Shown in pieces: positions 16,011-23,944 of a stretch of 31,685 nucleotides of DNA. The notes below the pieces were generated by a model. It did not search any database. It saw nothing but the letters and a program-made list of their open reading frames with translations, and was not told where the DNA came from. Made by a program: the position numbers and the translations under genes. Where the stretch lies: positions 1 through 31,685 of the forward strand of contig CAZUDI010000046.1 of the NCBI GenBank assembly GCA_964618975.1. Reading direction: 5' to 3'. Each line of letters starts with the position of its first letter. The stretch's first letter is position 1. The stretch is from CAZUDI01 sp964618975. GTDB lineage: Bacteria; Desulfobacterota; Desulfomonilia; UBA1062.

Positions 16011-16430
16011 TCAAGAATTGCCCTTGATGAAGGTGAGGGTGACACTGTGCGAGAGGGATTTTTCCTGCCAGGACACCTGGACATCCACGCGCCGGGTGTC
16101 GGGCACGCCTGTGGTGGTCACCGTCCACGTGAGACCGGTGGTGGCCGGGTCGGTATGTGTCCCGAGACCGAGCGAGGAGCTGGTCAGTCCCAGTCCGGAA
16201 AGATACTCGAGGCGGTCTTCGGCCGTGGTCAGCGCCGCGGTCATGCTGTTGCTGAAGCTGTTGGCCTGAATCACCTGTGACTGCAGTTTAAGCATCCCCA
16301 TGATCCCGATGGTGAAGATGAGGATCGCCACCACCAGTTCGATCAGGGTGAAGCCCCTCTCATCGCGTGTGCGCAGCTCCGGCTCTGATTTCTTATCGTC
16401 TTTAATGGGCATCCCGTTTTTCATCTGCAT
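16011..16430 (-). CDS. pilV: Minor pilin PilV
   Basis: This 139-residue prepilin has a leader of 26 residues ending DERG, then the hydrophobic helix FTLIELVVAILIFTIGIMGM with Glu at +5. LQSQVIQANSFSNSMTAALTTAEDRLEYL is the PilV-type continuation of the helix. The remaining about 80 residues form a small globular part rich in Thr and Ser. AAGGG lies about 9 bases before ATG 16430, three bases after the pilW stop. Confidence 0.88.
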   Translation of the reverse strand: MQMKNGMPIKDDKKSEPELRTRDERGFTLIELVVAILIFTIGIMGMLKLQSQVIQANSFSNSMTAALTTAEDRLEYLSGLGLTSSSLGLGTHTDPATTGLTWTVTTTGVPDTRRVDVQVSWQEKSLSHSVTLTFIKGNS

Positions 16431-16433
16431 GCT

Positions 16434-17063
16434 CTATAACCCTTGATTGCGCAATCTGACCCGTCGGGTGAGGGTGCGGTCGATCGTCGTGCCGGGGTTG
16501 TCGGGGTCGGGCCGGGCGATGGTGATGTTCACCATGATGTAGCGTACCTGAGAGGGCACGATGGCCCCCGTAATGTCGTTGCTGGTGCCGCTGGTATAGG
16601 TGAACCCCAGGCTGGTGACATTGCTGACCATGATCTGACCGTCTCGCAGGAGGTCCGTCCCGGAGAGGGTATAGGCGGCCGACCCGCCCATGTTCTGCAC
16701 CGTCAGTGAGCTGGCACCGCTGGACGAGGTGACGATCGCCAGCACCGAACTCGAGGAAGGGTTGGTATCGTAGCCCGCATTGCGGATATCCTTGGCGATG
16801 ATATCCATGGCGGCCCGGATATCCTGCTGGATCGAGGTCACCTGATGCTGCACCAGGCTCGAGCGGTGCTGCACCTGGTAGGCCAGGTAGACCGTGGCCG
16901 AAAGCAGCAGCGAAAGGACCAGCACCACCATGAGCTCGACCAGGGTCAACCCCCGGGAATCGGACAGGTTCAAATCATGGGTATGAATCTCAGGGCAAGC
17001 TCGTGCCCCTCCTTGCCGCCGCCCGTGGCGGGGAATATGACCCATAGCAGATAAGCTCTTCAT
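16434..17063 (-). CDS. pilW: Minor pilin PilW with a repeat-derived leader
   Basis: This 209-residue prepilin has cleavage site DSRG followed by LTLVELMVVLVLSLLLSATV, with Glu at +5. The PilW pattern follows (SSLVQHQVTSIQQDIRAAMDIIAKDIRNAGYD). The leader is 38 residues, much longer than the 6-25 usual for this class, and residues about 7-30 (MGHIPRHGRR then ACPEIHTHD) are encoded by repeat copy 4 (16972-17044). No other ATG lies between the repeat and the cleavage site. ATG 17063 overlaps the fimT stop as ATGA, the natural coupled start; ATG 17045 is an alternative and also lies upstream of the repeat-encoded part. Confidence 0.88.
   Translation of the reverse strand: MKSLSAMGHIPRHGRRQGGARACPEIHTHDLNLSDSRGLTLVELMVVLVLSLLLSATVYLAYQVQHRSSLVQHQVTSIQQDIRAAMDIIAKDIRNAGYDTNPSSSSVLAIVTSSSGASSLTVQNMGGSAAYTLSGTDLLRDGQIMVSNVTSLGFTYTSGTSNDITGAIVPSQVRYIMVNITIARPDPDNPGTTIDRTLTRRVRLRNQGL
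16972..17044 (-). repeat. Two-hairpin dispersed repeat, copy 4, inside pilW
   Basis: On the minus strand it reads GGGTCATATTCCCCGCC, GGGCGGCGGCAAGGAGG, GCTTGCCCTGAGATTC and ATACCCATGATT, clearly the same family as the copies at 10165 and 25088. It lies in frame within the leader-encoding part of pilW. Confidence 0.75.
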
Positions 17064-17506
17064 GGCGTTATGCTGACACTCCCTCCGAGTGAAATGGTGA
17101 TCGTTCGGGTGTTATGCGGCGGCGTACCCGTCGTAGGCAGCCGGGAGCTGACGATGGCGACGCTCCCCTGGTCGAGGGCGGCTCCGCGACTGTTGAACCC
17201 CGGTGTGCCCGTGAAGGTTTCCGTCAGGGAGAGGTGGTCGGGCACGGACTGTGTCGGCATAAAGGCCGGGCTGAAGGAATAGGTGTCGTTGCCCGTGTCG
17301 ATGGTGATGCTCACGCTCTGGTTGCGCTGAATGGCCTCGCTGCGGGCCTGTTGGAACTGGGAGAGCATGGACCTGGCGGCACCATCGAGCTCCCGCTTGG
17401 CGATCCATTTGCCCATGCCCGGTACCGCGGCAGCGGCCAGCACCCCGACGATAACCAGCACAATCAACAGTTCGAGCAGAGAGTAGCCTCTATCGTTCAT
17501 CCGCAT
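17060..17506 (-). CDS. fimT: FimT/GspH-type minor pseudopilin
   Basis: This 148-residue protein has leader MRMNDRG and then YSLLELLIVLVIVGVLAAAAVP with Glu at +5, the GspH/FimT class. KRELDGAARSMLSQFQQARSEAIQRNQSVSI is the typical GspH helix and first strand. FimT proteins are minor pilins, and in some bacteria they bind DNA for natural transformation. The C-terminal GRxR motif I associate with DNA-binding FimT is not visible here (the end is SLGGSVSITP). The frame is open to 17569, but the short leader and overlap with comEC favour 17506. The first bases overlap the comEC end by 17 bases. Confidence 0.82.
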   Translation of the reverse strand: MRMNDRGYSLLELLIVLVIVGVLAAAAVPGMGKWIAKRELDGAARSMLSQFQQARSEAIQRNQSVSITIDTGNDTYSFSPAFMPTQSVPDHLSLTETFTGTPGFNSRGAALDQGSVAIVSSRLPTTGTPPHNTRTITISLGGSVSITP

Positions 17507-19853
17507 CCAAAACCCCGTTTTCCCTTGGTGCATCATCTTTAAGATATACATCAGATATCTCATCGGCACGATTTTCCCTACACTTAACAGCCAGCCCTCC
17601 CGGGATACGTCTCACGCACACCTCACCGTGCAGATCGGTTCTGAAAACCTCAATACCATGCCTGTGTAATCGATTCAACGTGCCCGCCCCCGGGACACCG
17701 TAACGGTTGCAATAGCCGCAGTGGATCACGGCCAGGAGCGGACGCACCTTTTCCAGGAAGATATCCTGGCAAGAGCTCTCCGAGCCATGGTGGGCCACCT
17801 TGAGCACCCCGGCCCTCAAATCGCGCCCGGTGTGGCAGATCGAAATCTCGCCGAAGGCATCCGCATCACCCATGAAGAGTCCCTGCATGTCCCGGTCTCC
17901 TATACGCACCACCACAGAATGCAAATTCAGGTCCATCCCCTTGCGCGGCGAGGCCAGTCTCCTCTGGGGGTTAAAAACCTCGATATTCAGGTCATTGAGT
18001 GCAAGGGTATCCCCCAGGCTGACACAGCGTACAGGCATGGATTTCGATTTAGTAACCTGAAGTACCCTTTCGAACTCGTAGGTGCGCGTATCGATCAGGT
18101 TGGTCCAGACCTCGTCCACGTCGAAACGCTCGAGGATGAAGGGCATGCCGCCGATGTGATCGGGATGGGAATGGGTGATAATCACCAGGTCGAGGTGTGT
18201 CACCCCCCGCCTGAGCAGGTGCGGAGCGACCACGTACCTACCGGTATCAAATCCGGAAAAAGAGCCGCCCGCATCGATGAGGATGGCCAGGGGCCCCTTG
18301 GTCACCAGGGTGCTGTCGCCCTGCCCCACGCTGATAAAATCGAAGCACAAGGGGGCATGTGTGTGTCGATAATGCTGGATGATCGGGAGCACGGCCAGGA
18401 GAACACACCCGGCACCCAGCACGACCTGCCGCAGAAGGCGCCTCTCAGACGGTAATTTGAGCGGGGCCAGGGCAAGAATCAGCAACCCATAGCAAAGAAA
18501 TACCAGGACGATCGGGGGCCGGGGCACGGGCACCAGCAGTCCGCAGACCTCGCTGGCACGCAGGATGAGCGTGAGTCCGGGCAGTGTCAGCGAAAAGAGC
18601 AAGTCGGCCAGGGGGGGTGACAGCGGATACAGGATCAGGCCCGTCAGCCCCAGCGGCATGATGTACAGACTGAAGAGCGGCACGCAGACGAGGTTCGCCA
18701 GGATTCCCACCGGGGAGACGAACCCGAAGAAATAGGCCGAGATCGGCAGGGTGAACCCGGTGGCCACGACGGTAATCACCATGAACTGAAGCCAACCGGG
18801 CTGGCCTTGCACCCGGGGAAGGACACCGATGATCCCCGTCACCGCGGCAAAGGAAAGCAGAAAGCCCGGCTGGAAGATGCTCAGGGGCCAAAGCATCAGG
18901 ATCACGATGGCCGCAAGTGACAGCGAACTCGCCAGATGCACGCGGCGCGAAAAGAACAACGCCCCCAGGATCACCGCGGCCATGATGAGGGCCCGTAGCG
19001 TGGGGATGGAGGGCCCCACAAACCAGGCGAAAACTATAGCGCCTACCAGCCCCGCACAGCGGGCCATCCGGGGGGTGTCGAGGCGGGCGGCGATAGGGGG
19101 GATCACACGCAGCAGGCTGAAGGCCGCCATCGTCCCCAGGAGGATGACGAGTCCCATGTGCAGCCCGGAGATGGCCAGCAGGTGTGCGACCCCCAGGGCC
19201 GTGAAACGGTCCCTGAGTGATGGCACAAGCCCCGAACGGTCGCCGGTGAGCAGGGCCTTGAGCACCTCGGCCTCCGGGCGGGCCAGCCCGGAGAGGGCCT
19301 GGCCAAGACGGTGCTTCATGGAAGGCCCTCTTTGGGGACCGCTTATGTGCATCTCCAGGAAATCCTTCACCGAGGCCTGCATGGTGATCCCCTGTCCCAG
19401 GAGATGACGTCGGTAGTCGAACTCTCCGGCATTGCCCAGGGCGCGCGCAGGCCGGATCTTCGCCGGGGTGCGGACACGCTGACCCGGGCGTAGGCTGGAT
19501 ACGTTTTTATACACGCTCAGCCGCGTTCGTCCTGCAACTGGCTTTTCATCGAGCCTGACCTCATTGAGCAGCACACGGAAGACGCCCCCCACAAAGCCCA
19601 CATCGACCACGTTTCCGCTCAACGTTGCACTCTCCCGGGAAAAGTCGGACCACACCGGGGTCCAGAGAACGCTCATAATACCCAGGAGCACCCCACAGGC
19701 GGCGTGCGCAAGACGCTGGCGGGAGAGTAGCAGGGCCAGCATGGTGAGCGCGAAGAGTGCGCCGGGAAGATGGCGTCCCTGCACCAGGATGCCGCAACAC
19801 AAACCGCAGGCGAAGACCGTCAAGGGCGCGGTCTTGCCGAGGGCCCCCAGCAT
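17490..19853 (-). CDS. comEC: ComEC/Rec2 DNA uptake channel protein
   Basis: This about 787-residue inner membrane protein carries single-stranded DNA into the cytoplasm during transformation. An N-terminal hydrophobic part and OB-like DUF4131 region (about 60-150) are followed by the competence membrane domain, with HLLAISGLHMGLV (near residue 220) and many hydrophobic segments. The C-terminal part is a metallo-beta-lactamase-like domain with SVGQGDSTLV, LIDAGGSFSGFDTG and the metal site HSHPDHIGG (near residue 560), so it is the full-length type. GGGAGG seven bases before ATG 19853 sets the start. It heads the minor-pilin operon, overlapping fimT. Confidence 0.93.
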   Translation of the reverse strand: MLGALGKTAPLTVFACGLCCGILVQGRHLPGALFALTMLALLLSRQRLAHAACGVLLGIMSVLWTPVWSDFSRESATLSGNVVDVGFVGGVFRVLLNEVRLDEKPVAGRTRLSVYKNVSSLRPGQRVRTPAKIRPARALGNAGEFDYRRHLLGQGITMQASVKDFLEMHISGPQRGPSMKHRLGQALSGLARPEAEVLKALLTGDRSGLVPSLRDRFTALGVAHLLAISGLHMGLVILLGTMAAFSLLRVIPPIAARLDTPRMARCAGLVGAIVFAWFVGPSIPTLRALIMAAVILGALFFSRRVHLASSLSLAAIVILMLWPLSIFQPGFLLSFAAVTGIIGVLPRVQGQPGWLQFMVITVVATGFTLPISAYFFGFVSPVGILANLVCVPLFSLYIMPLGLTGLILYPLSPPLADLLFSLTLPGLTLILRASEVCGLLVPVPRPPIVLVFLCYGLLILALAPLKLPSERRLLRQVVLGAGCVLLAVLPIIQHYRHTHAPLCFDFISVGQGDSTLVTKGPLAILIDAGGSFSGFDTGRYVVAPHLLRRGVTHLDLVIITHSHPDHIGGMPFILERFDVDEVWTNLIDTRTYEFERVLQVTKSKSMPVRCVSLGDTLALNDLNIEVFNPQRRLASPRKGMDLNLHSVVVRIGDRDMQGLFMGDADAFGEISICHTGRDLRAGVLKVAHHGSESSCQDIFLEKVRPLLAVIHCGYCNRYGVPGAGTLNRLHRHGIEVFRTDLHGEVCVRRIPGGLAVKCRENRADEISDVYLKDDAPRENGVLDADER

Positions 19854-20196
19854 GCTCTGGCCTCCCCTCTGGTCCTGCTCCTCTGCCCTGCAACCCATAC
19901 CGGTCACGCCTCCAAGAGCGCGGCCGCTGCCTTAATCGCTATGGTTCGAATTCCCTTAGCCTTTGTTGCATAGAGGTGGGGGTACAGGACCTGCCCGGGG
20001 GTTCATGCCCATGATTCCCCGGCATGAAGCGGCTCGATGTCAATCCGGATGCCCGGTCAATACAACCAGCACGGGCTCACGCTGGCGCAGACCACAAGCC
20101 AACGCCCTTAGGGCCCCCTGCGACCCGGCACGCACGCTTCCCTTTTTCAAAGATAAGGCGGAAAACCTGAGCAGGCAAGGCGCACGGGCATCTGTC
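19854..20196. other. 343-bp gene-free gap between pyrD and comEC
   Basis: The gap holds repeat copy 5 (19943-20016) next to the comEC start. The part nearer pyrD (about 20040-20196) has a minus-strand stop-free stretch of about 50 codons ending at 20040, with phrases such as ALRALACGLRQREP. It has no start codon with a ribosome binding site and no domain I recognise, so it may be a gene remnant or a second kind of repeat. I see no clear promoter for comEC. Confidence 0.5.
19943..20016 (+). repeat. Two-hairpin dispersed repeat, copy 5
   Basis: It reads GGTTCGAATTCCCTTAGCC, then GAGGTGGGGGTACAGG, CCTGCCCGGGGGTTCATG and CCCATGATT. The order and spacing match the family, with an altered central part. 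It is upstream of comEC and opposite to it in orientation. Confidence 0.65.
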
Positions 20197-21108
20197 TCAG
20201 GACAGGTGCGCGGCACCGATGAGTAGATTCAAGTCCTCGATGGCGTGTCGGGTGAGGTAGGTCCGCACCCCCTCGATGATGGGGGTGAAACACAGCGGTT
20301 CCCTCAAGGAGGCACTGCCGATCTGGACGGCCGTGGCACCGGCGAGCAGGAACTGGATGACATCCGCGGCGGTGCTGATGCCCCCGGAGGCGATGATGGG
20401 AATACTGACCGCCCGATAGACCTCGTAGACCATCCGCAAGGCGATGGGCTTGATGGCCGGGCCGGACAGCCCACCCGTGATATTGCCGAGCACGGGGCAG
20501 CGGCGTTCCTCATCGATGGCCATGGCCGGAATGGTGTTGATGCAGGTCAGCGCATCCGCGCCAGCTTCCTGGGCGGCGAGGGCCATACGCCCCAGATCGG
20601 TGACCAGGGGCGAGAGTTTCACGATCAGCGGTTTATTCGTCACCGCGCGCACACGGGCGATCAGGGCGGCGAGGATATCCGGATCACGACCGAACTCGAT
20701 GCCCCCCTGGCGCACGTTGGGGCATGAGACATTCATCTCCAGGGCCGCTATGGCGGCCTCATCCAGCCGGCGGGCCGTCTGCACATAGTCCTCAACGCTG
20801 GCGCCGAAAAAATTCACGATCACAGGGGTCTCATATCGCGCCAGCAGCGGCAGTTTGTCGCGCACAAAGGCCTCCACCCCGATATTTTCGAGGCCGATGG
20901 AGTTTATGAGCCCGGAGGATGCCTCCACGACCCTGGGGGTGGGATTACCCACCTTGGGTGCCAGCGAAAGCCCTTTGGTGAGGATGCCGCCCAGCCTCTC
21001 GAGATCGAAGAGCTCGGCGAACTCCTCGCCGTAGGCAAAGGTACCCGAGGCATTCATGACCGGATTCTTGAGCTCCAGTCCACGGGCAAGATGCACGGCG
21101 GTCTGCAT
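20197..21108 (-). CDS. pyrD: Dihydroorotate dehydrogenase catalytic subunit, class 1B
   Basis: This 303-residue FMN enzyme oxidises dihydroorotate to orotate in pyrimidine synthesis. GLELKNPVMNASGTFAYG (about 10-27) is the N-terminal FMN region. NVSCPNV (about 126-132) supplies the catalytic cysteine that marks class 1 enzymes. PLIVKLSPLVTD and IIASGGISTAADVIQFLLAGA give the flavin-phosphate site. It starts four bases after the pyrK stop, and the pair forms the NAD-dependent PyrD-PyrK complex. Confidence 0.96.
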   Translation of the reverse strand: MQTAVHLARGLELKNPVMNASGTFAYGEEFAELFDLERLGGILTKGLSLAPKVGNPTPRVVEASSGLINSIGLENIGVEAFVRDKLPLLARYETPVIVNFFGASVEDYVQTARRLDEAAIAALEMNVSCPNVRQGGIEFGRDPDILAALIARVRAVTNKPLIVKLSPLVTDLGRMALAAQEAGADALTCINTIPAMAIDEERRCPVLGNITGGLSGPAIKPIALRMVYEVYRAVSIPIIASGGISTAADVIQFLLAGATAVQIGSASLREPLCFTPIIEGVRTYLTRHAIEDLNLLIGAAHLS

Positions 21109-21111
21109 GGG

Positions 21112-21867
21112 TCAGAGCTCCTTCCAGAGGATGTCGCTGGCGTTGAAGGCCGGACCTTCCCGGCAGACGCGGCGATTCCCGTCGCGGGTTGGCACCACAC
21201 AGCCGGAACACACTCCGAATCCGCAACCCATGCGCTCCTCCAGACAGACCTGGCAGGCGCTTCCCCGCTCGAAGGCGATGGCGGCAATGCGCTTGAGCAT
21301 GGGCAGGGGCCCGCAGGCATAGATCGTCCCGCAGTCCGGGAAACGCGCGAGCCGTTCCTCGAGGGCCTCGGTGGCCAGCCCGTGAAAGCCGCGCGAGCCG
21401 TCTTCGGTGGCATACACCACTGAGGATGCGTTCAGCTCACCCAGCTGCGGGATGCAATCTGCGCTCTTGACCCCGATGATCAGATGGCTCTGCTTGAGAC
21501 GCCCGAACAGGGCCACCAGGGGGGGGAGCCCCGTTCCACCGGCCACGAGGACCGCCTCACGCCCGTCAGGGGGATCATCGAAACCATGTCCCAGCGGTCC
21601 GAGGACCGAGAGGACGGCTCCGACAGGCAGGTGCGAGAGCATGGCCGTCCCCCTCCCCCGTACCTGATAGAGCAGTCTGAGCAGCCCCCGGGCGCACCCC
21701 ATCACAGCCAGGGGTCTCCTCAGAAAGGGGTCATCGCTCGGGCCCACCCGCAGCATGACGAACTGACCCGGCCGCCAGGGTCCGAAATCCTCGACCTGAA
21801 GGTCGAGCAGGAAGGTCCCGGGTGCGACCGGATTCTGTTCCATGATAGTGGCGCTGATATCTTTCAT
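21112..21867 (-). CDS. pyrK: Dihydroorotate dehydrogenase electron transfer subunit
   Basis: This 251-residue flavoprotein passes electrons from PyrD to NAD. The FAD-binding part has RPGQFVMLRV and PFLRRPLAV (about 32-56). The NAD part has VLVAGGTGLPPLVAL and YACGPLPMLKRI. The C-terminal [2Fe-2S] site is complete: CLEERMGCGFGVCSGC followed by a later cysteine in RRVC. It is translated just before pyrD and lies 47 bases after rimI. Confidence 0.96.
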   Translation of the reverse strand: MKDISATIMEQNPVAPGTFLLDLQVEDFGPWRPGQFVMLRVGPSDDPFLRRPLAVMGCARGLLRLLYQVRGRGTAMLSHLPVGAVLSVLGPLGHGFDDPPDGREAVLVAGGTGLPPLVALFGRLKQSHLIIGVKSADCIPQLGELNASSVVYATEDGSRGFHGLATEALEERLARFPDCGTIYACGPLPMLKRIAAIAFERGSACQVCLEERMGCGFGVCSGCVVPTRDGNRRVCREGPAFNASDILWKEL

Positions 21868-21914
21868 GAACCTCCCGGCCAGTGGGGTGCCTCGAGTGGG
21901 ATATGGCGCATGGT

Positions 21915-22370
21915 TCAGTGGCCCGGTTGAAGCGTCTTGAGCATGATGTGGGCATCCTCATTGATATCGGAATAATAGCCATGCCAGGTGCATACGGTCC
22001 TGAAGGTCAGGGACTGGTACAGGGACTGTGCCGCCAAGTTGCTCCGGCGCACCTCGAGGAAGACGGCCTCCTTGCCGTGCTCTTCGGCCCACCTGATGAC
22101 AGCGTTCATGAGTTCGCGCGCGATCCCCGACCTCCTCCACTGTGTGCGCACCGCCAGGTTCAGAACATGTATCATAGCCTTCATCTGATGGGCAAAGCAA
22201 TACCCAATAAGTACACCATCCCTGATTGCCACGAGGTTCAGACAGTACTTGTCGCTCAAGGTCGCCGCCAGCGTGGCGCGATCCCAGGGAAAGGGAAATG
22301 AGGCCTGCTCGATCTCCAGGATCTTCGGCAGGTCGGAAAGCTGCGCGCTGCTGATGATCACAGGCACCAT
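21915..22370 (-). CDS. rimI: Ribosomal protein S18-alanine N-acetyltransferase RimI
   Basis: This 151-residue GNAT enzyme has the order expected of RimI: DLPKILEIEQASFPFPW near the start, LIGYCFAHQM and IHVLNLAVRTQWRRSGIARELM (acetyl-CoA loop RRSGIA, about residue 80), then AVFLEVRRSNLAAQSLYQSLTF. The end (HIMLKTL) is typical. ATG 22370 overlaps the PTS IIC end by 13 bases and lacks a clear ribosome binding site, so coupling is likely. The frame is open further upstream, but that extension lies inside the IIC gene. Its presumed target, S18 starting Met-Ala, is encoded at 6369-6638. Confidence 0.9.
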   Translation of the reverse strand: MVPVIISSAQLSDLPKILEIEQASFPFPWDRATLAATLSDKYCLNLVAIRDGVLIGYCFAHQMKAMIHVLNLAVRTQWRRSGIARELMNAVIRWAEEHGKEAVFLEVRRSNLAAQSLYQSLTFRTVCTWHGYYSDINEDAHIMLKTLQPGH

Positions 22371-23035
22371 GTCACAACAAGGATCAGGGACACGCCGAGG
22401 AGAAAGGTGATCAGATGCGTCACCACCGGGCCTTCGCGGCGGTACAGCCCGGCCAGTCCGGTGATGATACACACGAAGGGAAGGTACGACAGGGCGGTAC
22501 GTGCACCGACAGGCAGCAGAGGGGCCAGGAAAGAGACCGCCAGGCACAACAGGCCTACACAGGCGCCGATCGCCAGGATCGCTTCTGCGAGGGCCCGCGC
22601 GAGGGCCGTGGCCATGGCCCGTCTGATCGAGGCACCGCTTTGGGACCCTTCGCAGACGATCAGCGTCTCGTTACGCCTTCTGAGGTGCATATCCAGGGAG
22701 CGGCCGATGAGCGCCGTGGGCAGGCTTAGGGCCAGCGCAAACCCGCAGGCACTGGCTTCATCGCCCAGGACCGCCAGGCTACACACGCCCACCGGCACCG
22801 CCACGGCGGCGCTGAAGGTATCGTCATAGGGGAGATAGGCCCCCACCGGGGGTGCATTCAGCCAGAGCAGTTCGATGGAGGCCCCGATGATGAGGCCGAC
22901 AGCGAGGTTGCCCGTCAGTGCCCCGAGCAGGGGTGCGAGCACGATTGGTCGGCTCAGCATGAACTGGAAGGCAAAGACCCTGTCGATCCAGAGTATTCCG
23001 GCCAGGATGACGGAGGTCGCCAGGGCCATGTTCAC
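22358..23035 (-). CDS. PTS mannose/sorbose-family IIC membrane component
   Basis: This 225-residue polytopic protein fits the mannose-family IIC: SRPIVLAPLLGALTGNLAVGLIIGASIELLWL (about 28-59) and VGAYLPYDDTFSAAVAV (about 64-80) are the family's best-conserved parts. At least five hydrophobic segments follow. The start is GTG 23035, overlapping the IIB stop as GTGA; ATG 23029 is also possible. In complete permeases IIC works with IID, but no IID gene follows; rimI does. The sugar, or a purely regulatory role, cannot be read. Confidence 0.88.
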   Translation of the reverse strand: MNMALATSVILAGILWIDRVFAFQFMLSRPIVLAPLLGALTGNLAVGLIIGASIELLWLNAPPVGAYLPYDDTFSAAVAVPVGVCSLAVLGDEASACGFALALSLPTALIGRSLDMHLRRRNETLIVCEGSQSGASIRRAMATALARALAEAILAIGACVGLLCLAVSFLAPLLPVGARTALSYLPFVCIITGLAGLYRREGPVVTHLITFLLGVSLILVVTWCL

Positions 23036-23520
23036 GGGTTCACCATATCGATGATCGACCGGATATCGATATCCCGTTCCCGGGGAACGGATTGGAGATT
23101 TACCTGAACCCCGATCATCAGGAAGCGTTTGAGGAGTTCCTGGTCTTCACGATCGATCCATACGGAATAGGAGATCTGCATGGAACCGTCACAGGTCCGC
23201 ATGTTGCCGATGTTCAGTCGTTTGAAGCAGAGGCCGGAATCGAAGATGCGAAAGGCGTCCTTAATCGAGGAAACGATGAGCAGGGTGGGCTTGTTAAGGA
23301 ACTCACGCTCTTCCTTCAAGCCGATCGACTCTTTGACGGACACCACCCGCAGGGTGATACGGTCGGGAATGGCAAGGGACATGATGGTCTTCTGGAACTG
23401 GTCCCGGGCCAGATCGTCATTGGCCACGATCACGCCGCGGGCATTGAGATGGGGTATCCACGACTCGAGTATCTGTCCATGGATGAAGCGGTCATCTACC
23501 CGGGCCAGGACGATATTCAT
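23032..23520 (-). CDS. PTS mannose/sorbose-family IIB component
   Basis: This 162-residue cytoplasmic phosphocarrier begins IVLARVDDRFIHGQILESW, in which the histidine of IHGQ (residue 14) is the phosphorylated residue of mannose-type IIB. ANDDLARDQFQKTIMSLA and PTLLIVSS are also family-like. The C-terminal half is more divergent. It overlaps the IIA stop by one base (TAATG) and the IIC start by four. Confidence 0.92.
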   Translation of the reverse strand: MNIVLARVDDRFIHGQILESWIPHLNARGVIVANDDLARDQFQKTIMSLAIPDRITLRVVSVKESIGLKEEREFLNKPTLLIVSSIKDAFRIFDSGLCFKRLNIGNMRTCDGSMQISYSVWIDREDQELLKRFLMIGVQVNLQSVPRERDIDIRSIIDMVNP

Positions 23521-23930
23521 TATTTCCTCACATTCGTCGCCAGTATCTCGGATGCGATATATATATTGCTGCAGCCGCTCTCTTTGAGCACCTCCGCAAG
23601 TTCTTCGATGTGCTTCCCCTCACGCTTGGTCAGGGCGGCGATCACCATGGGGAGATTGACACCGGTTATGACCTCGATCTGCGAGTCCTCCAGGAAGGAG
23701 AGTGCGATGTTCGAAGGCGTCCCTCCGAACATGTCCGTAAGAATGATCACGCCATCGCCGTCGTTCACCTCCTTGATGGATGTTTTCAGCACCCCCCTGA
23801 GTTTCTCGACATTATTCCCCTGACAGAAGGAACACGCCCTGAAGCCTTCCACCTTACCGACGATCATCTCCGCTGTCTCAGCAAAGGACTGAGCAAGCCT
23901 GCCGTGCGCAACCACTACGATCCCGACCAC
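23520..23930 (-). CDS. PTS mannose-family IIA component
   Basis: This 136-residue phosphocarrier begins VGIVVVAHGRLAQSF, with the phospho-acceptor histidine at residue 9. GDGVIILTDMFGGTPSNIAL (about 58-77) is the diagnostic IIA-Man motif, and VITGVNLPMVIAAL follows. It starts with GTG 23930, supported by GGAGG five bases upstream. It lies directly after rapZ, an arrangement common in Proteobacteria where such IIA proteins often have regulatory roles. Confidence 0.93.
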   Translation of the reverse strand: MVGIVVVAHGRLAQSFAETAEMIVGKVEGFRACSFCQGNNVEKLRGVLKTSIKEVNDGDGVIILTDMFGGTPSNIALSFLEDSQIEVITGVNLPMVIAALTKREGKHIEELAEVLKESGCSNIYIASEILATNVRK

Positions 23931-23944
23931 GATTACCTCCCTCC

